This document shows positions 1 through 8,461 of a stretch of DNA of 64,000 nucleotides, one piece after another; the stretch's first letter is position 1, and each line of letters opens with the position of its first letter. Location of the stretch: NCBI RefSeq assembly GCF_001865015.1, contig NZ_MJGV01000046.1, positions 741,735 to 805,734 on the forward strand, read 5' to 3'. Source of the stretch: Curtobacterium sp. MMLR14_010 (GTDB taxonomy: Bacteria; Actinomycetota; Actinomycetes; Actinomycetales; Microbacteriaceae). The notes beneath the pieces were generated by a model that saw only the letters and a program-made list of their open reading frames with translations, did not search any database and was not told the DNA's origin. The position numbers and the translations under genes were made by a program.

Positions 1-678
1 GAGTGCCTGTGTGCCGGCGGGGAGCGTGCCGAAGCGTCCGACGAGGCCCGCGTCCACGAGTTCGCGGCCGCCAGGGGTGCGGAGGAGCGTCGGGTTCCAC
101 CGTCGGCCGGCGAGGCTCTGCAGGGTGGCGAGGGCCTCTGGTGAGAGTCGGGGGCCGCTGACCACGGTCTGGGCGAGGGGCGCCGGGAGCGGTTCGAGGT
201 CGCGGGTGGCGCCGGTCGTGACCGGGCCGACGGCGCGGACGGAGTCGAGGACGGCGAACACGAGGTCGTCGGTGTCGGCGAGGCGGGCGAGGGGGCGTTC
301 GACCGTCACGTCGACGCGGTGCCGGCCGGTGACGAAGAGCAGGTGCGCGCCGATGATGTCGCCGGGGCCGTCGTCCTCCTCGGCGCTGGCGTCGGGGCGG
401 ACGTACTCGACCAGGCGGGCTGGGGCGCCGACGGTGGTCCAGACGTCGCAGCCGACCAGGAGCAGGCCGTCGACGGAGCCGGGCAGGCGGTCGAGCAGGG
501 AGGCGTTCTCGTCACCGATGGAGCGGTCGCTCGGGCGGGAGCGCACGGTGACGACGACGTCGTCGCCCACCACGCGGAGGTCCGCCTGCGCCGTGTCCGC
601 GCGCTGCCAGGAGTCGGGGCGGCGGAGGACGACGCGTGCGGTGCGGTCCTCGGTGCCGAGCGGGACGGGGACTGCCAT
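1..678 (-). CDS. Hypothetical protein, 3' end outside window
   Basis: An open frame begins with ATG at 678 and runs off the left edge after 226 codons without a stop. The protein begins MAVPVPLGTEDRTARVVLRR and has an alternating hydrophobic/charged pattern suggesting a beta-rich cytoplasmic fold. There is no signal peptide or membrane segment in the visible part. Codon use is typical of its neighbours (strong third-position GC). I do not recognise the family. The start is chosen because it follows a short purine stretch and the conserved-looking reading begins there. The 190 bp between this start and the next gene hold no further frame I can support. Confidence 0.6.
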   Translation of the reverse strand, partial: MAVPVPLGTEDRTARVVLRRPDSWQRADTAQADLRVVGDDVVVTVRSRPSDRSIGDENASLLDRLPGSVDGLLLVGCDVWTTVGAPARLVEYVRPDASAEEDDGPGDIIGAHLLFVTGRHRVDVTVERPLARLADTDDLVFAVLDSVRAVGPVTTGATRDLEPLPAPLAQTVVSGPRLSPEALATLQSLAGRRWNPTLLRTPGGRELVDAGLVGRFGTLPAGTQAL

Positions 679-868
679 GGGCGCAAGGCTACGACGGGGC
701 GGGTGTGGCGGCGGCGGCGGCTCGCCGTGTGGCGCGGCGGCGCGGGTGTTGCACGTGGTGCGAGGTTGCGCACCCCGTGCGGCGGAACAGGCTCGCACGG
801 GGTGGTCGAGCTCGCACGGGCTGAGCGACCGAGCACCGTGCGGGGTGCGGAGCGCCGGACTGGGACGG

Positions 869-1129
869 TCAGCGTGGACGTCGCGGGCGGGGCGCCGGGG
901 GCGGTGGGACGCGCTTGGCGGCGACGACGTCCTCGAGGGCGACGTCGACGAGGCCCCGGCGGGTGTCCACCGTGACGGAGTCCGACGTCCGTGCGACGAG
1001 GTCCCCGAGGGCGTCGCGCGCTCCCCCGGCGTCGTGCGCCCGGATGACGACCCGCTCCCCGAGCTCCGCGTCCCGCAGCAGCCCGAGTGCCAGTGCCCGC
1101 GCCATGCCCGCCTGCTCGTCCGTGCTCAC
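869..1129 (-). CDS. Small SH3-like protein related to the N-terminus of Rv0428c-type acetyltransferases
   Basis: This 86-residue protein starts at GTG 1129. It contains the pattern GERVVIRAHD, then a VTVDTRRGLVDVALEDVVAA segment and a KRVPPPP end. That layout matches the small SH3-like barrel which, in many actinobacteria, is the N-terminal part of putative GNAT acetyltransferases of the Rv0428c/CG3035 type, where the domain also ends in a proline-rich linker. Here the acetyltransferase part is missing and the protein ends in a basic tail, so it is a free-standing version. The residue pattern is what I see; the family assignment is from memory and the function is unknown. Confidence 0.55.
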   Translation of the reverse strand: MSTDEQAGMARALALGLLRDAELGERVVIRAHDAGGARDALGDLVARTSDSVTVDTRRGLVDVALEDVVAAKRVPPPPAPRPRRPR

Positions 1130-1167
1130 CCGGGAAGCGTACGGGCTGCCCCACGCCGAGCGAGCGG

Positions 1168-1230
1168 CATCGAGGGAGCAGAAGACGTCGGATGGGGTCT
1201 GCGCACCCGACGTCTTCTGCTCCCTCGATG
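1168..1230. repeat. Palindromic dispersed repeat, copy 1 (24-bp perfect inverted repeat)
   Basis: The arms at 1168-1191 and 1207-1230 are exact reverse complements over 24 bp, separated by a 15-nt loop. It lies between two divergently transcribed genes, so it is not an obvious terminator. A second copy sits at 12779-12841 in the same orientation; the right-hand 31 bp match with one difference. Confidence 0.85.
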
Positions 1231-1313
1231 GGCGGGCGGGTGGGGCGGGGCGGATGGGCGGACGGGGCAGGCTGGCGGAGCGGGCACGAGGGACGCGCGC
1301 CTAGGGTGGGGGC

Positions 1314-1676
1314 ATGGACAAGGCCCGGGTGGACAGCTGGATCTGGGCGGTCCGGATCACCAAGACCCGGTCCGCCGCGACGACCGCGTGCAAGGCCGGG
1401 CACGTGAAGGTGAACGGCGAGCGGGCGAAACCGTCGCAGCCGGTGGGCCCCGGGGACGAGGTCCGCGTGCGTCAGGCCGGCTTCGACCGGATCGTGGTCG
1501 TGAAGAGCCTCATCCTCAAGCGCGTCGGCGCGACCGAGGCGGCGAAGCACCTCGACGACCTGACGCCGGCCCGCCTGCCGAAGGAGGAAGCGGGCTTCGT
1601 CCCGATGCGCGAGCGCGGCGCCGGACGCCCGAGCAAGCGGGAGCGCCGCGACCTCGAGAAGCTCCGCGGGTACTAG
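1314..1676 (+). CDS. S4-domain RNA-binding protein (Hsp15/RqcP-like)
   Basis: The 120-residue protein begins MDKARVDSWIWAVRITKTRS and continues TTACKAGHVKVNGERAKPSQ, the signature of the S4 RNA-binding domain at about residues 4-65. In this fold the RVDxW(L/I)W and G.V.VNG elements form the RNA-contacting face. The size and the basic C-terminal tail (RPSKRERRDLEKLRGY) match the Hsp15/RqcP group, which binds the 50S ribosome or peptidyl-tRNA in rescue of stalled large subunits. The gene converges on the J-domain gene with only 16 bp between stops. Domain identification is firm; which member of the S4 group it is cannot be decided here. Confidence 0.85.
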   Translation: MDKARVDSWIWAVRITKTRSAATTACKAGHVKVNGERAKPSQPVGPGDEVRVRQAGFDRIVVVKSLILKRVGATEAAKHLDDLTPARLPKEEAGFVPMRERGAGRPSKRERRDLEKLRGY

Positions 1677-1692
1677 GCGAGCACAGACCCCG

Positions 1693-2643
1693 TCAGACGA
1701 ACCGGACGGTCTGCTGCAGCCGGTCGCGGACGTCGAACACGTCGACTGCGCCCTCGGGCGACCAGATGCCGTTGAGCACCTGCCCGAGCGCACTGCGCCG
1801 CACGACGAACGCCGTGGGCTTCCGCTGCGGGCCGACGAGCTGCACGTCGGTGTCGACCGCGGAGTCCGGCACGACGAGGATCCGCCCCGTGAACCGCACC
1901 CGCGTCTGCTTCTGCACGGCACGCGCGGCGCGCACGAGCTCCTTCACGGGACGCTCCCCCGGCTCGAGCGTCTCGCCGACGATCTCGCCGTGCTCGACGC
2001 GGACGGGTCCGCCCCAGTCGATGGACTCGAGGGCCCACAGCCCGCTCGGCATGAGCACGACGTGGTCGAGCTTGCCCTCGGCCCCGGCGTCGAGGTCGTG
2101 CCAGACGGTGACGCCGATGCCCATGTCGGCGACGATCGCGGCGGTCGACTCCTCGGCGAGGGCCTCCCCGAGCAGGCGGCGGATGTACCGCGGCGCCGAC
2201 CGGATGAGCGACGGGTCGTAGGGGTCCTCGATCGGGTCGCCGAGTCCGACCCACTCGCGCTCGGCCGCGAGGAAGACCTCACGCGACCGACCGCCGGGGT
2301 GTCCGTGGGACCGGGCCCGGGGGCGGGAGTCGCGCCGCGCTGCGGGCGGTGCGTAGGCGTCGCGACCCGACCCGGGCCTCCCGGCCGACGCCGACCACGC
2401 GGACGAGCCGGAGGGCGCGGACGAGGGCCGGGACCCACCGGCGTCGTAGGCGCGACGGGCCGCCGGCGTGCCGACGCGCTCCCACGCGACCTGGACCTGC
2501 CGGAACCGCACGGCGTCGCCACCGAGGTCGGGGTGGGTCTCGCGGGCTGCGCGCCGGTAGGCGCGGCGTAGTTCCTCGTCGTCGGCGCTCGCGGCGACGC
2601 CGAGGACTTCGTAGGGGGTGGCGTCGGCCGGGCTGTCCGTCAT
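1693..2643 (-). CDS. J-domain protein with C-terminal NERD-like domain
   Basis: Residues 9-70 form a DnaJ domain: TPYEVLGVAASADDEELRRAYRR followed by the diagnostic HPD tripeptide at about residue 38, which stimulates the ATPase of an Hsp70 partner. A Ser/Gly/Pro/Arg-rich linker of about 55 residues follows. The C-terminal 190 residues contain a pattern (EGKLDHVVLMPSGLWALES and later VRFTGRILVVPDSAV) resembling the nuclease-related NERD fold. The classical DnaJ zinc-finger and substrate domains are absent, so this is a specialised J-protein, not DnaJ itself. The NERD suggestion is an inference from the hydrophobic pattern. Starts at ATG 2643. Confidence 0.8.
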   Translation of the reverse strand: MTDSPADATPYEVLGVAASADDEELRRAYRRAARETHPDLGGDAVRFRQVQVAWERVGTPAARRAYDAGGSRPSSAPSGSSAWSASAGRPGSGRDAYAPPAARRDSRPRARSHGHPGGRSREVFLAAEREWVGLGDPIEDPYDPSLIRSAPRYIRRLLGEALAEESTAAIVADMGIGVTVWHDLDAGAEGKLDHVVLMPSGLWALESIDWGGPVRVEHGEIVGETLEPGERPVKELVRAARAVQKQTRVRFTGRILVVPDSAVDTDVQLVGPQRKPTAFVVRRSALGQVLNGIWSPEGAVDVFDVRDRLQQTVRFV

Positions 2644-2759
2644 GGCTCGCGGTACGTTACCGGAGCGAGCGCGAGCACCAGCCGTGTGCGCGCTGAACGG
2701 CGGCCGGGAGGCCCGTGGGGCGTCGTGCCTGCCGGCCGCGGTCCGTCAGGTGGCGCGGC

Positions 2760-3506
2760 TCACGCCACCGCGGCGGCGATCTCGTCGAGGTGGTCCTCGA
2801 GGTAGGCGACGTCGGCGCGGTACAGGTCGGCGTGCCCGTGCTGCAGGTCGCTGATGAACTTCGGGTTGCCGGCGGCCGCCTCGGTCTCCATGAGCGTCAC
2901 GAGGGCGACGAGCGAGGACACCATCGTCTCGGCGACCCGGCTCCTGGACACGTCGTCGAGCCCGTACGCCCGGCAGAACTCGGCGGCGCGGGCCAGGCGG
3001 GCCTCGAGCGTCGGGGCGGCCCGGCCCTCGTCCAGGCCGGTCGTGAACGGCGCGAACCGGTACACCGCGCTGGCGACGTCCCAGACGCGGGGGCCCGGGT
3101 GCGCGGTGTCGAAGTCGATCAGGCCGACGGCCGCGATGCCGTCGTACACGCAGTTGTACGGGGCGAAGTCACCGTGGACGACGGTCTCGACGGGTGCCCG
3201 GTGTGCCTGGGACCAGACGTCGACGGTGTCGTCGAGCGGGAAGGTCGCCGCGGCGTCGTGGTAGTGCCGGAGCATGCGGGCGCTGGTGACGAGGGCGGCC
3301 TCGCTCGCGACGTCCTCGGTCCACGGGTACTCGCCGGCGACACCGGGGACGAACGACACGGTCTCGAGCGTGTCCCCGAGGGCGATGGGCTCCGGCGCCG
3401 CGACGAACCCCTGCTCGTGCAGGTGGGCGAGGAGCCGGTGGACGGTGGGCGTCCAGGGGCCGGCCGGCCGGTGGACCCGGTCGTCGGCCTTCGTGATGCG
3501 CTCCAT
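2760..3506 (-). CDS. Aminoglycoside phosphotransferase (APH) family kinase
   Basis: The 248-residue protein has the APH/choline-kinase catalytic signature: the catalytic loop VVHGDFAPYNCVYD at about residues 145-160 (HGD, N), and the metal-binding LIDFDTAHPGPRVWDVA (D-F-D) shortly after. The N-lobe is short. Members phosphorylate small molecules such as aminoglycosides, hydroxyls of amino alcohols or sugars; the substrate cannot be read from the sequence. ATG 3506 is chosen because GGAG lies 7-8 nt upstream; a longer in-frame extension is possible but has no ribosome-binding site and low-complexity composition. It lies alone, 53 bp from the J-domain region and 170 bp from the Nudix gene. Confidence 0.8.
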   Translation of the reverse strand: MERITKADDRVHRPAGPWTPTVHRLLAHLHEQGFVAAPEPIALGDTLETVSFVPGVAGEYPWTEDVASEAALVTSARMLRHYHDAAATFPLDDTVDVWSQAHRAPVETVVHGDFAPYNCVYDGIAAVGLIDFDTAHPGPRVWDVASAVYRFAPFTTGLDEGRAAPTLEARLARAAEFCRAYGLDDVSRSRVAETMVSSLVALVTLMETEAAAGNPKFISDLQHGHADLYRADVAYLEDHLDEIAAAVA

Positions 3507-3678
3507 GGGCGTCTCCTGTCGCGGTCGTCTCCGTTGACGTGCCTTCGTCGTCGCGGTCGTCGTGCTGGCCGCAGTGGCGTGCAGGTCAGCGTAGCGGTCA
3601 CCGGCGCTGTTGGCGCGATCCATCCGCACACGTGCGCTTGTCGGCCCGGGCGCGGGGCGGCCCGGTCGCGCGGTGTCC

Positions 3679-4602
3679 CTAGAGCCGGTCGCGGAGCCAG
3701 CTCGGCCCCTGCACGCCGGCGCCGAGCGCCGTCACGCGGTCGCGGAGCCCACGGTCCGCCGTCACCACGACGACGGGGCCGTCCCCGGCCGCGACGGCGT
3801 CGGCCGCTGCGGCCACGATGGCGTCGTCCCCGGAGCCGGGCGCCCGCACGACGGCCACGCCGGGTGCACCGCCCATGCCGTCGCCCCCGCCGGGACCCGT
3901 GGCGACGTCGGCACCGCGGGCGTCGCCCTCGAGCACGACCGTCCACTGCGGCCACCACGTGCTGAACTCGAGCCCGAGGGCCTCGGCGGGCAGCCCCACC
4001 GCGGCGAGCGCCGTGATCCCGTCGATGAGCCGGGTCGCCGCGCCGGAGCGGTCCTTCCACCAGCCGTCCGGCACGCTCCCGACGACGTTGGCGGCGTCGA
4101 CGACGACGTGCGGGCTGGTGTCGATGGTGGCTCGGAGGGCCGGCCAGGAGGCGCCGAAGCCCGGGTGGAGGGGCAGGTCCTCGACGGACTCGACGGGGAC
4201 CCAGTCGAGCGCCAGGCTCTCGCGGTCGGCGATGACGGGTTCGAAGGGCCGTGCGGCACGGCCGACGACGGTCGTGTACGTCCAGAAGCCGAGGTCGAGC
4301 ACGGCGGTGTGGCGCAGGTCGATGCCGTCGAGCGGGACGCCGGCTTCCTCGGCGGACTCGCGGAGGGCGCCGGTGACGGCGTCCTCGTGCTGGTGCCTCG
4401 CGCCGCCGGGGATGCCCCAGGTGCCGCCGTGGTGGCTCCACTCGACGCGGTGCTGCAACAGGACACGGCCGCGGCCGTCGTCGACGAGGAGTCCGGCGGC
4501 GCCGAAGAGGCCCCACGCCTTGGTGCCGTCGGGTCCGTACGCCCAGGCGTCGCCGGGGTCGCGGGGACCGGGCGGCGGACCGGGGGGCAGGGCATCTGGC
4601 AC
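3679..4602 (-). CDS. Nudix hydrolase with extra C-terminal domain
   Basis: The first 160 residues form a Nudix fold: [17 protein letters not shown] followed by [10 protein letters not shown], which fits GX5EX7REUXEEXGU with the catalytic glutamates. Such enzymes hydrolyse nucleoside-diphosphate derivatives. Residues 160-307 are an added module starting [20 protein letters not shown], with an acidic DAAN motif and later [14 protein letters not shown]. These two motifs with acidic residues at strand ends are what PIN/NYN-type nuclease folds look like, so it may be a NYN-like domain. Start GTG 4602 has GGAG only a few bases upstream; GTG 4620 in the same frame is an alternative. Divergent from the thiamine operon. 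Confidence 0.75.
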   Translation of the reverse strand: MPDALPPGPPPGPRDPGDAWAYGPDGTKAWGLFGAAGLLVDDGRGRVLLQHRVEWSHHGGTWGIPGGARHQHEDAVTGALRESAEEAGVPLDGIDLRHTAVLDLGFWTYTTVVGRAARPFEPVIADRESLALDWVPVESVEDLPLHPGFGASWPALRATIDTSPHVVVDAANVVGSVPDGWWKDRSGAATRLIDGITALAAVGLPAEALGLEFSTWWPQWTVVLEGDARGADVATGPGGGDGMGGAPGVAVVRAPGSGDDAIVAAAADAVAAGDGPVVVVTADRGLRDRVTALGAGVQGPSWLRDRL

Positions 4603-4650
4603 CTCTCCACCCTGGCACACGCGCCTGACACGCGTCGTGTACCGTGCTGC

Positions 4651-4729
4651 TCGAGACACGGGGTGCCGCGACCAGCGGCTGAGATCACACCCGTCGAACC
4701 TGCTCGAGCTCGTACTCGCGAAGGGATCG
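4651..4729 (+). promoter_or_regulatory. TPP (thi-box) riboswitch
   Basis: The stretch carries the conserved thi-box parts in the right order: ACACGGGGTGCC at 4656-4667, GGCTGAGATCACACCC at 4677-4692, GTCGAACCTG at 4693-4702 and GCGAAGGGATCG near the end. It ends 3 nt before the thiM ATG at 4733, so binding of thiamine pyrophosphate most likely hides the ribosome-binding region or start of thiM. Riboswitch identity is established knowledge; the control mode is inferred from the spacing. Confidence 0.92.
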
Positions 4730-4732
4730 TCC

Positions 4733-5581
4733 ATGGAGAACGCTGCGCCCGTGTGGCCAGAACGAACCGCTGAACTACTCGAGGCCGTCCGTGCCAGGAG
4801 TCCCCTGGTGCAGTGCATCACGAACACCGTGGTGCAGAACGTGACGGCGAACGTGCTGCTCGCGCTCGGCGCCTCGGCCGCGATGGTCGACGTGCCGACC
4901 GAGGCCGGGCCGTTCGCCCGGGTCGCCGACGCCCTGCTGGTGAACACCGGCACGCCGCACGCCGAGCCCCGGGTGGCGTCGGTCGAGGCCGCGACCGCTG
5001 CCGTCGAGCACGGGACGCCGTGGGTGCTCGACCCGGTGGCCGTCGGGTCGCTCCCGGTGCGGACGGCGCTGGCGCGCGACCTGCTCGCGCTCGGGCCGAC
5101 GGTGCTGCGCGGGAACGCGTCCGAGGTGCTCGCGCTGCTCGGCGCCTCCGCTGGTGGGCGCGGGGTCGACAGCACGGCCGGCACCGACGACGCGCGTGCG
5201 GCGGCGGTCGACGCGACGGCCGGGAGGCTCGTGGGCGCCGTCGCCGTGTCGGGTCCCGTCGACCTGGTGGCCGGTTCCGGCGCCCCGGGCTGGTCCGGCA
5301 CGGTGGTACGGGTCGCGAACGGGTCGGAGCTGCTGACGCGGATCACCGGCGGCGGGTGCGCGCTCGGCGCCGTCATCGCGGCCTTCACGGCGGTGTCGCC
5401 GGACGACCCGGGTGCCGCTGCGGTGGCCGGCACGCTCGTGCACACGGTCGCGGCGGAGCTCGCGGCGGTGGACGCCGGTGGCCCGGGGACGTTCCAGCCG
5501 CTGTTCCTCGACCGGTTGGCGTCGCTGACCCCCGAGGACGTGCTGCGTGTCGCGCGCGTCACCGAGGAGCGTGCCGCGTGA
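4733..5581 (+). CDS. thiM: Hydroxyethylthiazole kinase ThiM
   Basis: ThiM phosphorylates 4-methyl-5-(2-hydroxyethyl)thiazole so that the thiazole half of thiamine can be reused. The 282-residue protein shows the family's landmarks: [21 protein letters not shown] near residue 25, a PTEAGPF segment, LDPVAVG at about residue 97, LRGNASEV at about 128, and the catalytic [10 protein letters not shown] near residue 206, where the cysteine and GGG contact the phosphate. It is the first gene of the operon directly behind the TPP riboswitch and overlaps thiE by 4 bp (GTGA), implying translational coupling. Confidence 0.95.
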   Translation: MENAAPVWPERTAELLEAVRARSPLVQCITNTVVQNVTANVLLALGASAAMVDVPTEAGPFARVADALLVNTGTPHAEPRVASVEAATAAVEHGTPWVLDPVAVGSLPVRTALARDLLALGPTVLRGNASEVLALLGASAGGRGVDSTAGTDDARAAAVDATAGRLVGAVAVSGPVDLVAGSGAPGWSGTVVRVANGSELLTRITGGGCALGAVIAAFTAVSPDDPGAAAVAGTLVHTVAAELAAVDAGGPGTFQPLFLDRLASLTPEDVLRVARVTEERAA

Positions 5582-6300
5582 GCGACGTCGGCGTGTACCT
5601 GGTGACCGACCGGCTGCTGTGCGACCGGCACGGGATCGGTGTGCTCGGTGTCGTCCGGGCGGCCGTGCACGCGGGGGTCCGGATCGTGCAGGTGCGGGAC
5701 AAGGACGCGAGCGCCAGGGACCTCCTCGCGCTGACGATCGCCGTCGCGGACGCGGTGGGCGACCGGGCCGCCGTGGTCGTGGACGACCGGCTCGACGTCG
5801 CCCTGGCTGCCCGGTGCGCGGGACACCGGGTGGCGGGCGTGCACCTCGGGCAGTCCGACGTGCCGGTGTCCGCGGCGCGGGCGCTGCTCGGGCCGGACGC
5901 GCACGTCGGGCTGACCGCGAACACCCCGGCGCACCTCGACGCCCTGGCGGCGCTCCCCCGCGGGACCGTCGACCTGCTCGGGGTGGGGGTCGTGCACCCC
6001 ACGACGACGAAGCCGGACCACCCGCCGGCGCTCGGCCACGACGGCTTCGCCCGGATCGCCGCGGCCACGGACCTGCCGTGCGTCGCGATCGGCGGGGTCG
6101 ACCTGGAGGACGTGGCGCCGCTGGCGGCTGCCGGTGCGGCGGGCATCGCCGTCGTCTCGGGGATCTGTGCCGCGCCCGACCCCGGTGCTGCGGCCGCGGC
6201 GTACGTGGCGGCGTGGCGCGGCGGTGGTGCCGGCCACCCGCTCGGCAGACAGCCGGGTGGCGGACGGGTGTCGAGCCTCCCGTCAAGTGGTGCACGGTGA
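5578..6300 (+). CDS. thiE: Thiamine-phosphate synthase ThiE
   Basis: ThiE joins HMP pyrophosphate and thiazole phosphate to thiamine phosphate. The 240-residue TIM-barrel protein contains [12 protein letters not shown] (the QxRxK pyrophosphate/Mg site), [21 protein letters not shown] (H-x-G-Q-x-D), LTANTPAHL, a [12 protein letters not shown] segment and the phosphate-binding [11 protein letters not shown] followed by AGIAVVSGI. In place of the usual GxxxxTxTK the loop reads VHPTTTKPD, a conservative variant. Start GTG 5578 overlaps the thiM stop; its own stop overlaps the next gene's GTG. A C-terminal tail of about 20 residues is probably disordered. Confidence 0.93.
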   Translation: MSDVGVYLVTDRLLCDRHGIGVLGVVRAAVHAGVRIVQVRDKDASARDLLALTIAVADAVGDRAAVVVDDRLDVALAARCAGHRVAGVHLGQSDVPVSAARALLGPDAHVGLTANTPAHLDALAALPRGTVDLLGVGVVHPTTTKPDHPPALGHDGFARIAAATDLPCVAIGGVDLEDVAPLAAAGAAGIAVVSGICAAPDPGAAAAAYVAAWRGGGAGHPLGRQPGGGRVSSLPSSGAR

Positions 6301-8012
6301 GCGGGCCGGTGCGCGTGCTGAGCATCGCCGGGACCGACCCGACCGGTGGGGCGGGGCTGCAGGCGGACCTCAAGGCGATCGCGGCGCACGACGGCTACGG
6401 GATGGCGGTGGTGACCGCGGTGGTCGCGCAGAACACGCACGGGGTGCGGTCGGTGCACGTGCCGGACGTGTCGGTGCTGCGCGACCAGCTCGAGGCGGTG
6501 TCCGACGACGTGGTCGTGGACGCGGTCAAGACCGGGATGCTCGGCACGGCAGCGGTCGTCCGCGAGGTCGCGCGGTGGCTGCGGGAACACCGACCACCCG
6601 TCGTGGTCGTCGACCCGGTGATGGTGGCCACGAGCGGCGACCGGCTGCTCGACGCGGACGCCGAGGTCGCGATGACGGAGCTGTTTGTGCTCGCGGACCT
6701 CGTGACGCCGAACCGGAGCGAGCTGGCGGTCCTGGCGGGACTCGCCGGGGCCGTGGACGTCGACGCGGACCCCGTCGGCGCTGCCCTGGCCGTCGCCCGG
6801 CGGTGGGACGTGCTCGTGCTCGCGAAGGGCGGGCACGCGGGTGGGAGCACCTCGGACGACGTGCTCGTCGCTCCCGACGGGGCCGTCCGGGTCTTCCGGG
6901 GGCCCCGTGTCCCCACGACGAACACCCACGGCACCGGGTGCTCGCTGTCGAGCGCCATCGCGACGCTCGCGGCACGGCACGGGGACTGGGAGCTCGCGGT
7001 CCGCGGGGCGAAGGACTGGCTGACGGCGGCGCTCCAGGGTGCCGACGCGCTCGAGGTCGGGAGCGGCAACGGGCCGGTCGACCACGGGGCGCTCGTGCGC
7101 CGGGCGCTCCCACCGGTCCGGTCGACGGACCTGTGGTGGACGGACGCGCAGGAGCTGCTCGCGGCGACGATCGACACGCCGTTCCTGCGGGGGATGGCGG
7201 ACGGCACGCTCGACCCCGACGTCTTCGCGGGGTACCTGGCGCAGGACGTGCACTACCTGCTGGCGTACGAGCGGCACCTCGGCGCGGTCGGGGCGCGGTC
7301 GGCGGGGGCCACCGGGGCTGAGCCGACCGCGGCGGCGTTCTGGGCGGCTGCGGCTGCGGGGTGCGCCGAGGAGGCGGCCTCGCTGCACCACCGACGACTC
7401 GCCGGCACCCACGCCGACGACCCGGTCGACCCGACCTGCGACGGGTACCTCGCGCACCTGGCGGCGTGCGCGGACGCCGACGACGTGGCCGTCCTCGCCG
7501 CGGCGGTGCTGCCGTGCTTCCGGGTCTACGCCTGGGTCGGGGCGCAGTTCGGCGCAGTCGCACCCGCACCCGCAGCCGTACCCGCACACCCGTTCGCGGA
7601 CTGGATCACGGCGTACGGGGACCCCGGGTTCGCGGCGTCGAGCGCGGCGGCGACGGAGCACGTCGAGGACCTGACTCGGGCTGCCACCCCGGCCGTGCGC
7701 GGCGCGATGGCGCGGGCGTTCCGGGCGTCGGTCGCCTGGGAACTGGCGTTCTTCCGGATGCCGACGGGCCACGCGGTGGGCGCGCCGGCCGCCTCGGACG
7801 GGCGGGGCGACGCGGTCGGCTCCCCGGGCGACGCGGTCGGCTCTCCGGGCGACGCGGTCGGACGGGGCTACCCCGCGGCGGCCACCACGACGTCGGTGGC
7901 CGGTGTGCTCGGCGCGGCCGACGGCTCCGTCGACCCCGGGGCGAGCCGCACCAGCTCCACGGCGAGCGCCGAGCCGTCGACCGAGCAGCGCATCCAGGTG
8001 AAGTCGGGCTGA
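6297..8012 (+). CDS. thiD: Bifunctional HMP(-P) kinase ThiD / TenA-family aminohydrolase fusion
   Basis: Residues 1-265 are ThiD: VLSIAGTDPTGGAGLQADLK at the N-terminus, VVVDPVMVATSG, LVTPNRSE, and the NTHGTGCSLSSAIA anion hole with catalytic Cys. ThiD phosphorylates HMP and HMP-P. Residues about 280-500 are TenA-like: TPFLRGMADGTLDPDVFAGY, DVHYLLAYERHL, and ELAFFRMP near the end, the thiaminase-II fold that salvages degraded pyrimidine. The fusion supplies the pyrimidine half to ThiE. Beyond residue 503 comes a tail with three GDAVGSP-type units, which then runs 145 bp antisense through the convergent phosphoesterase gene, so the stop may have moved. GTG 6297 overlaps the thiE stop by 4 bp. 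Confidence 0.9.
   Translation: MSGPVRVLSIAGTDPTGGAGLQADLKAIAAHDGYGMAVVTAVVAQNTHGVRSVHVPDVSVLRDQLEAVSDDVVVDAVKTGMLGTAAVVREVARWLREHRPPVVVVDPVMVATSGDRLLDADAEVAMTELFVLADLVTPNRSELAVLAGLAGAVDVDADPVGAALAVARRWDVLVLAKGGHAGGSTSDDVLVAPDGAVRVFRGPRVPTTNTHGTGCSLSSAIATLAARHGDWELAVRGAKDWLTAALQGADALEVGSGNGPVDHGALVRRALPPVRSTDLWWTDAQELLAATIDTPFLRGMADGTLDPDVFAGYLAQDVHYLLAYERHLGAVGARSAGATGAEPTAAAFWAAAAAGCAEEAASLHHRRLAGTHADDPVDPTCDGYLAHLAACADADDVAVLAAAVLPCFRVYAWVGAQFGAVAPAPAAVPAHPFADWITAYGDPGFAASSAAATEHVEDLTRAATPAVRGAMARAFRASVAWELAFFRMPTGHAVGAPAASDGRGDAVGSPGDAVGSPGDAVGRGYPAAATTTSVAGVLGAADGSVDPGASRTSSTASAEPSTEQRIQVKSG
7806..7861 (+). repeat. 21-bp tandem repeat inside the thiD/tenA tail
   Basis: Two full 21-bp units and a 14-bp partial unit, starting GGCGACGCGGTCGGCTC, encode GDAVGSP-type heptapeptides. 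The unit is a multiple of three, so copy changes keep frame. Confidence 0.85.
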
Positions 8013-8461
8013 CGACGGCGGTCGGTGGGCGACCCGGGGTTGAGCAGGCGGAGTGCTCCGGTCGTCCCGCCGACACCGGGGCCGGTGACCCGGGTGTCCC
8101 AGGGGATGTGGGAGTGCCCGAAGACGAGCACGTCGGTGTCCGGGTACGCCGCTGCGGCACGGCGTTCGCGGCCGGTGGACGCGCCGGTCTCGTGCACGAG
8201 GGCGACGCGCAGCTCCTCGACGTCGAAGCGGGCGAAGAGCGGCAGGCGCTCCTCGAAGCCCGGGGCGTCGTCGTTGTTGCCGCGCACCCCGACGAACGAC
8301 CGGCTGCGGGCCTGCAGGAGGTCGACCGTCGCCAGGTCGACCCAGTCCCCCGCGTGCACGACGAGGTCGGCGGCGTCGACGTCGGCCCAGAGCGCTGTGG
8401 GCAGGTCCTTCGCGCGCTTCGGCAGGTGGGTGTCGGACAGCACCAGGAGCGAGGTGCTCAC
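7868..8461 (-). CDS. YfcE/MJ0936-type metallophosphoesterase
   Basis: The 197-residue protein has all metal-ligand motifs of calcineurin-like phosphodiesterases: VLSDTHLP (D-x-H) at residues 7-14, VVHAGDW (GD), VRGNNDD (GNxD; here GNND), LVHE and FGHSHIPW (GHSH). Size and motif order match the YfcE/MJ0936 group, manganese-dependent phosphodiesterases of uncertain physiological substrate. Start GTG 8461 overlaps the stop of the upstream MarR gene by 4 bp, so the two form a coupled operon. The 3' end overlaps the thiD/tenA reading frame antisense by 145 bp. Confidence 0.88.
   Translation of the reverse strand: MSTSLLVLSDTHLPKRAKDLPTALWADVDAADLVVHAGDWVDLATVDLLQARSRSFVGVRGNNDDAPGFEERLPLFARFDVEELRVALVHETGASTGRERRAAAAYPDTDVLVFGHSHIPWDTRVTGPGVGGTTGALRLLNPGSPTDRRRQPDFTWMRCSVDGSALAVELVRLAPGSTEPSAAPSTPATDVVVAAAG

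Noticed and set aside
11-2221. Plus-strand open frame of 736 codons
   Set aside because: It runs antisense through well-supported minus-strand genes and across the S4 gene in another frame; the product is Arg/Ser/Pro-rich low complexity, a usual effect of high third-position GC.
4603-6237. Long minus-strand extension in front of the Nudix protein
   Set aside because: It would be antisense to thiM and thiE and across the TPP riboswitch, which are clearly real on the plus strand.
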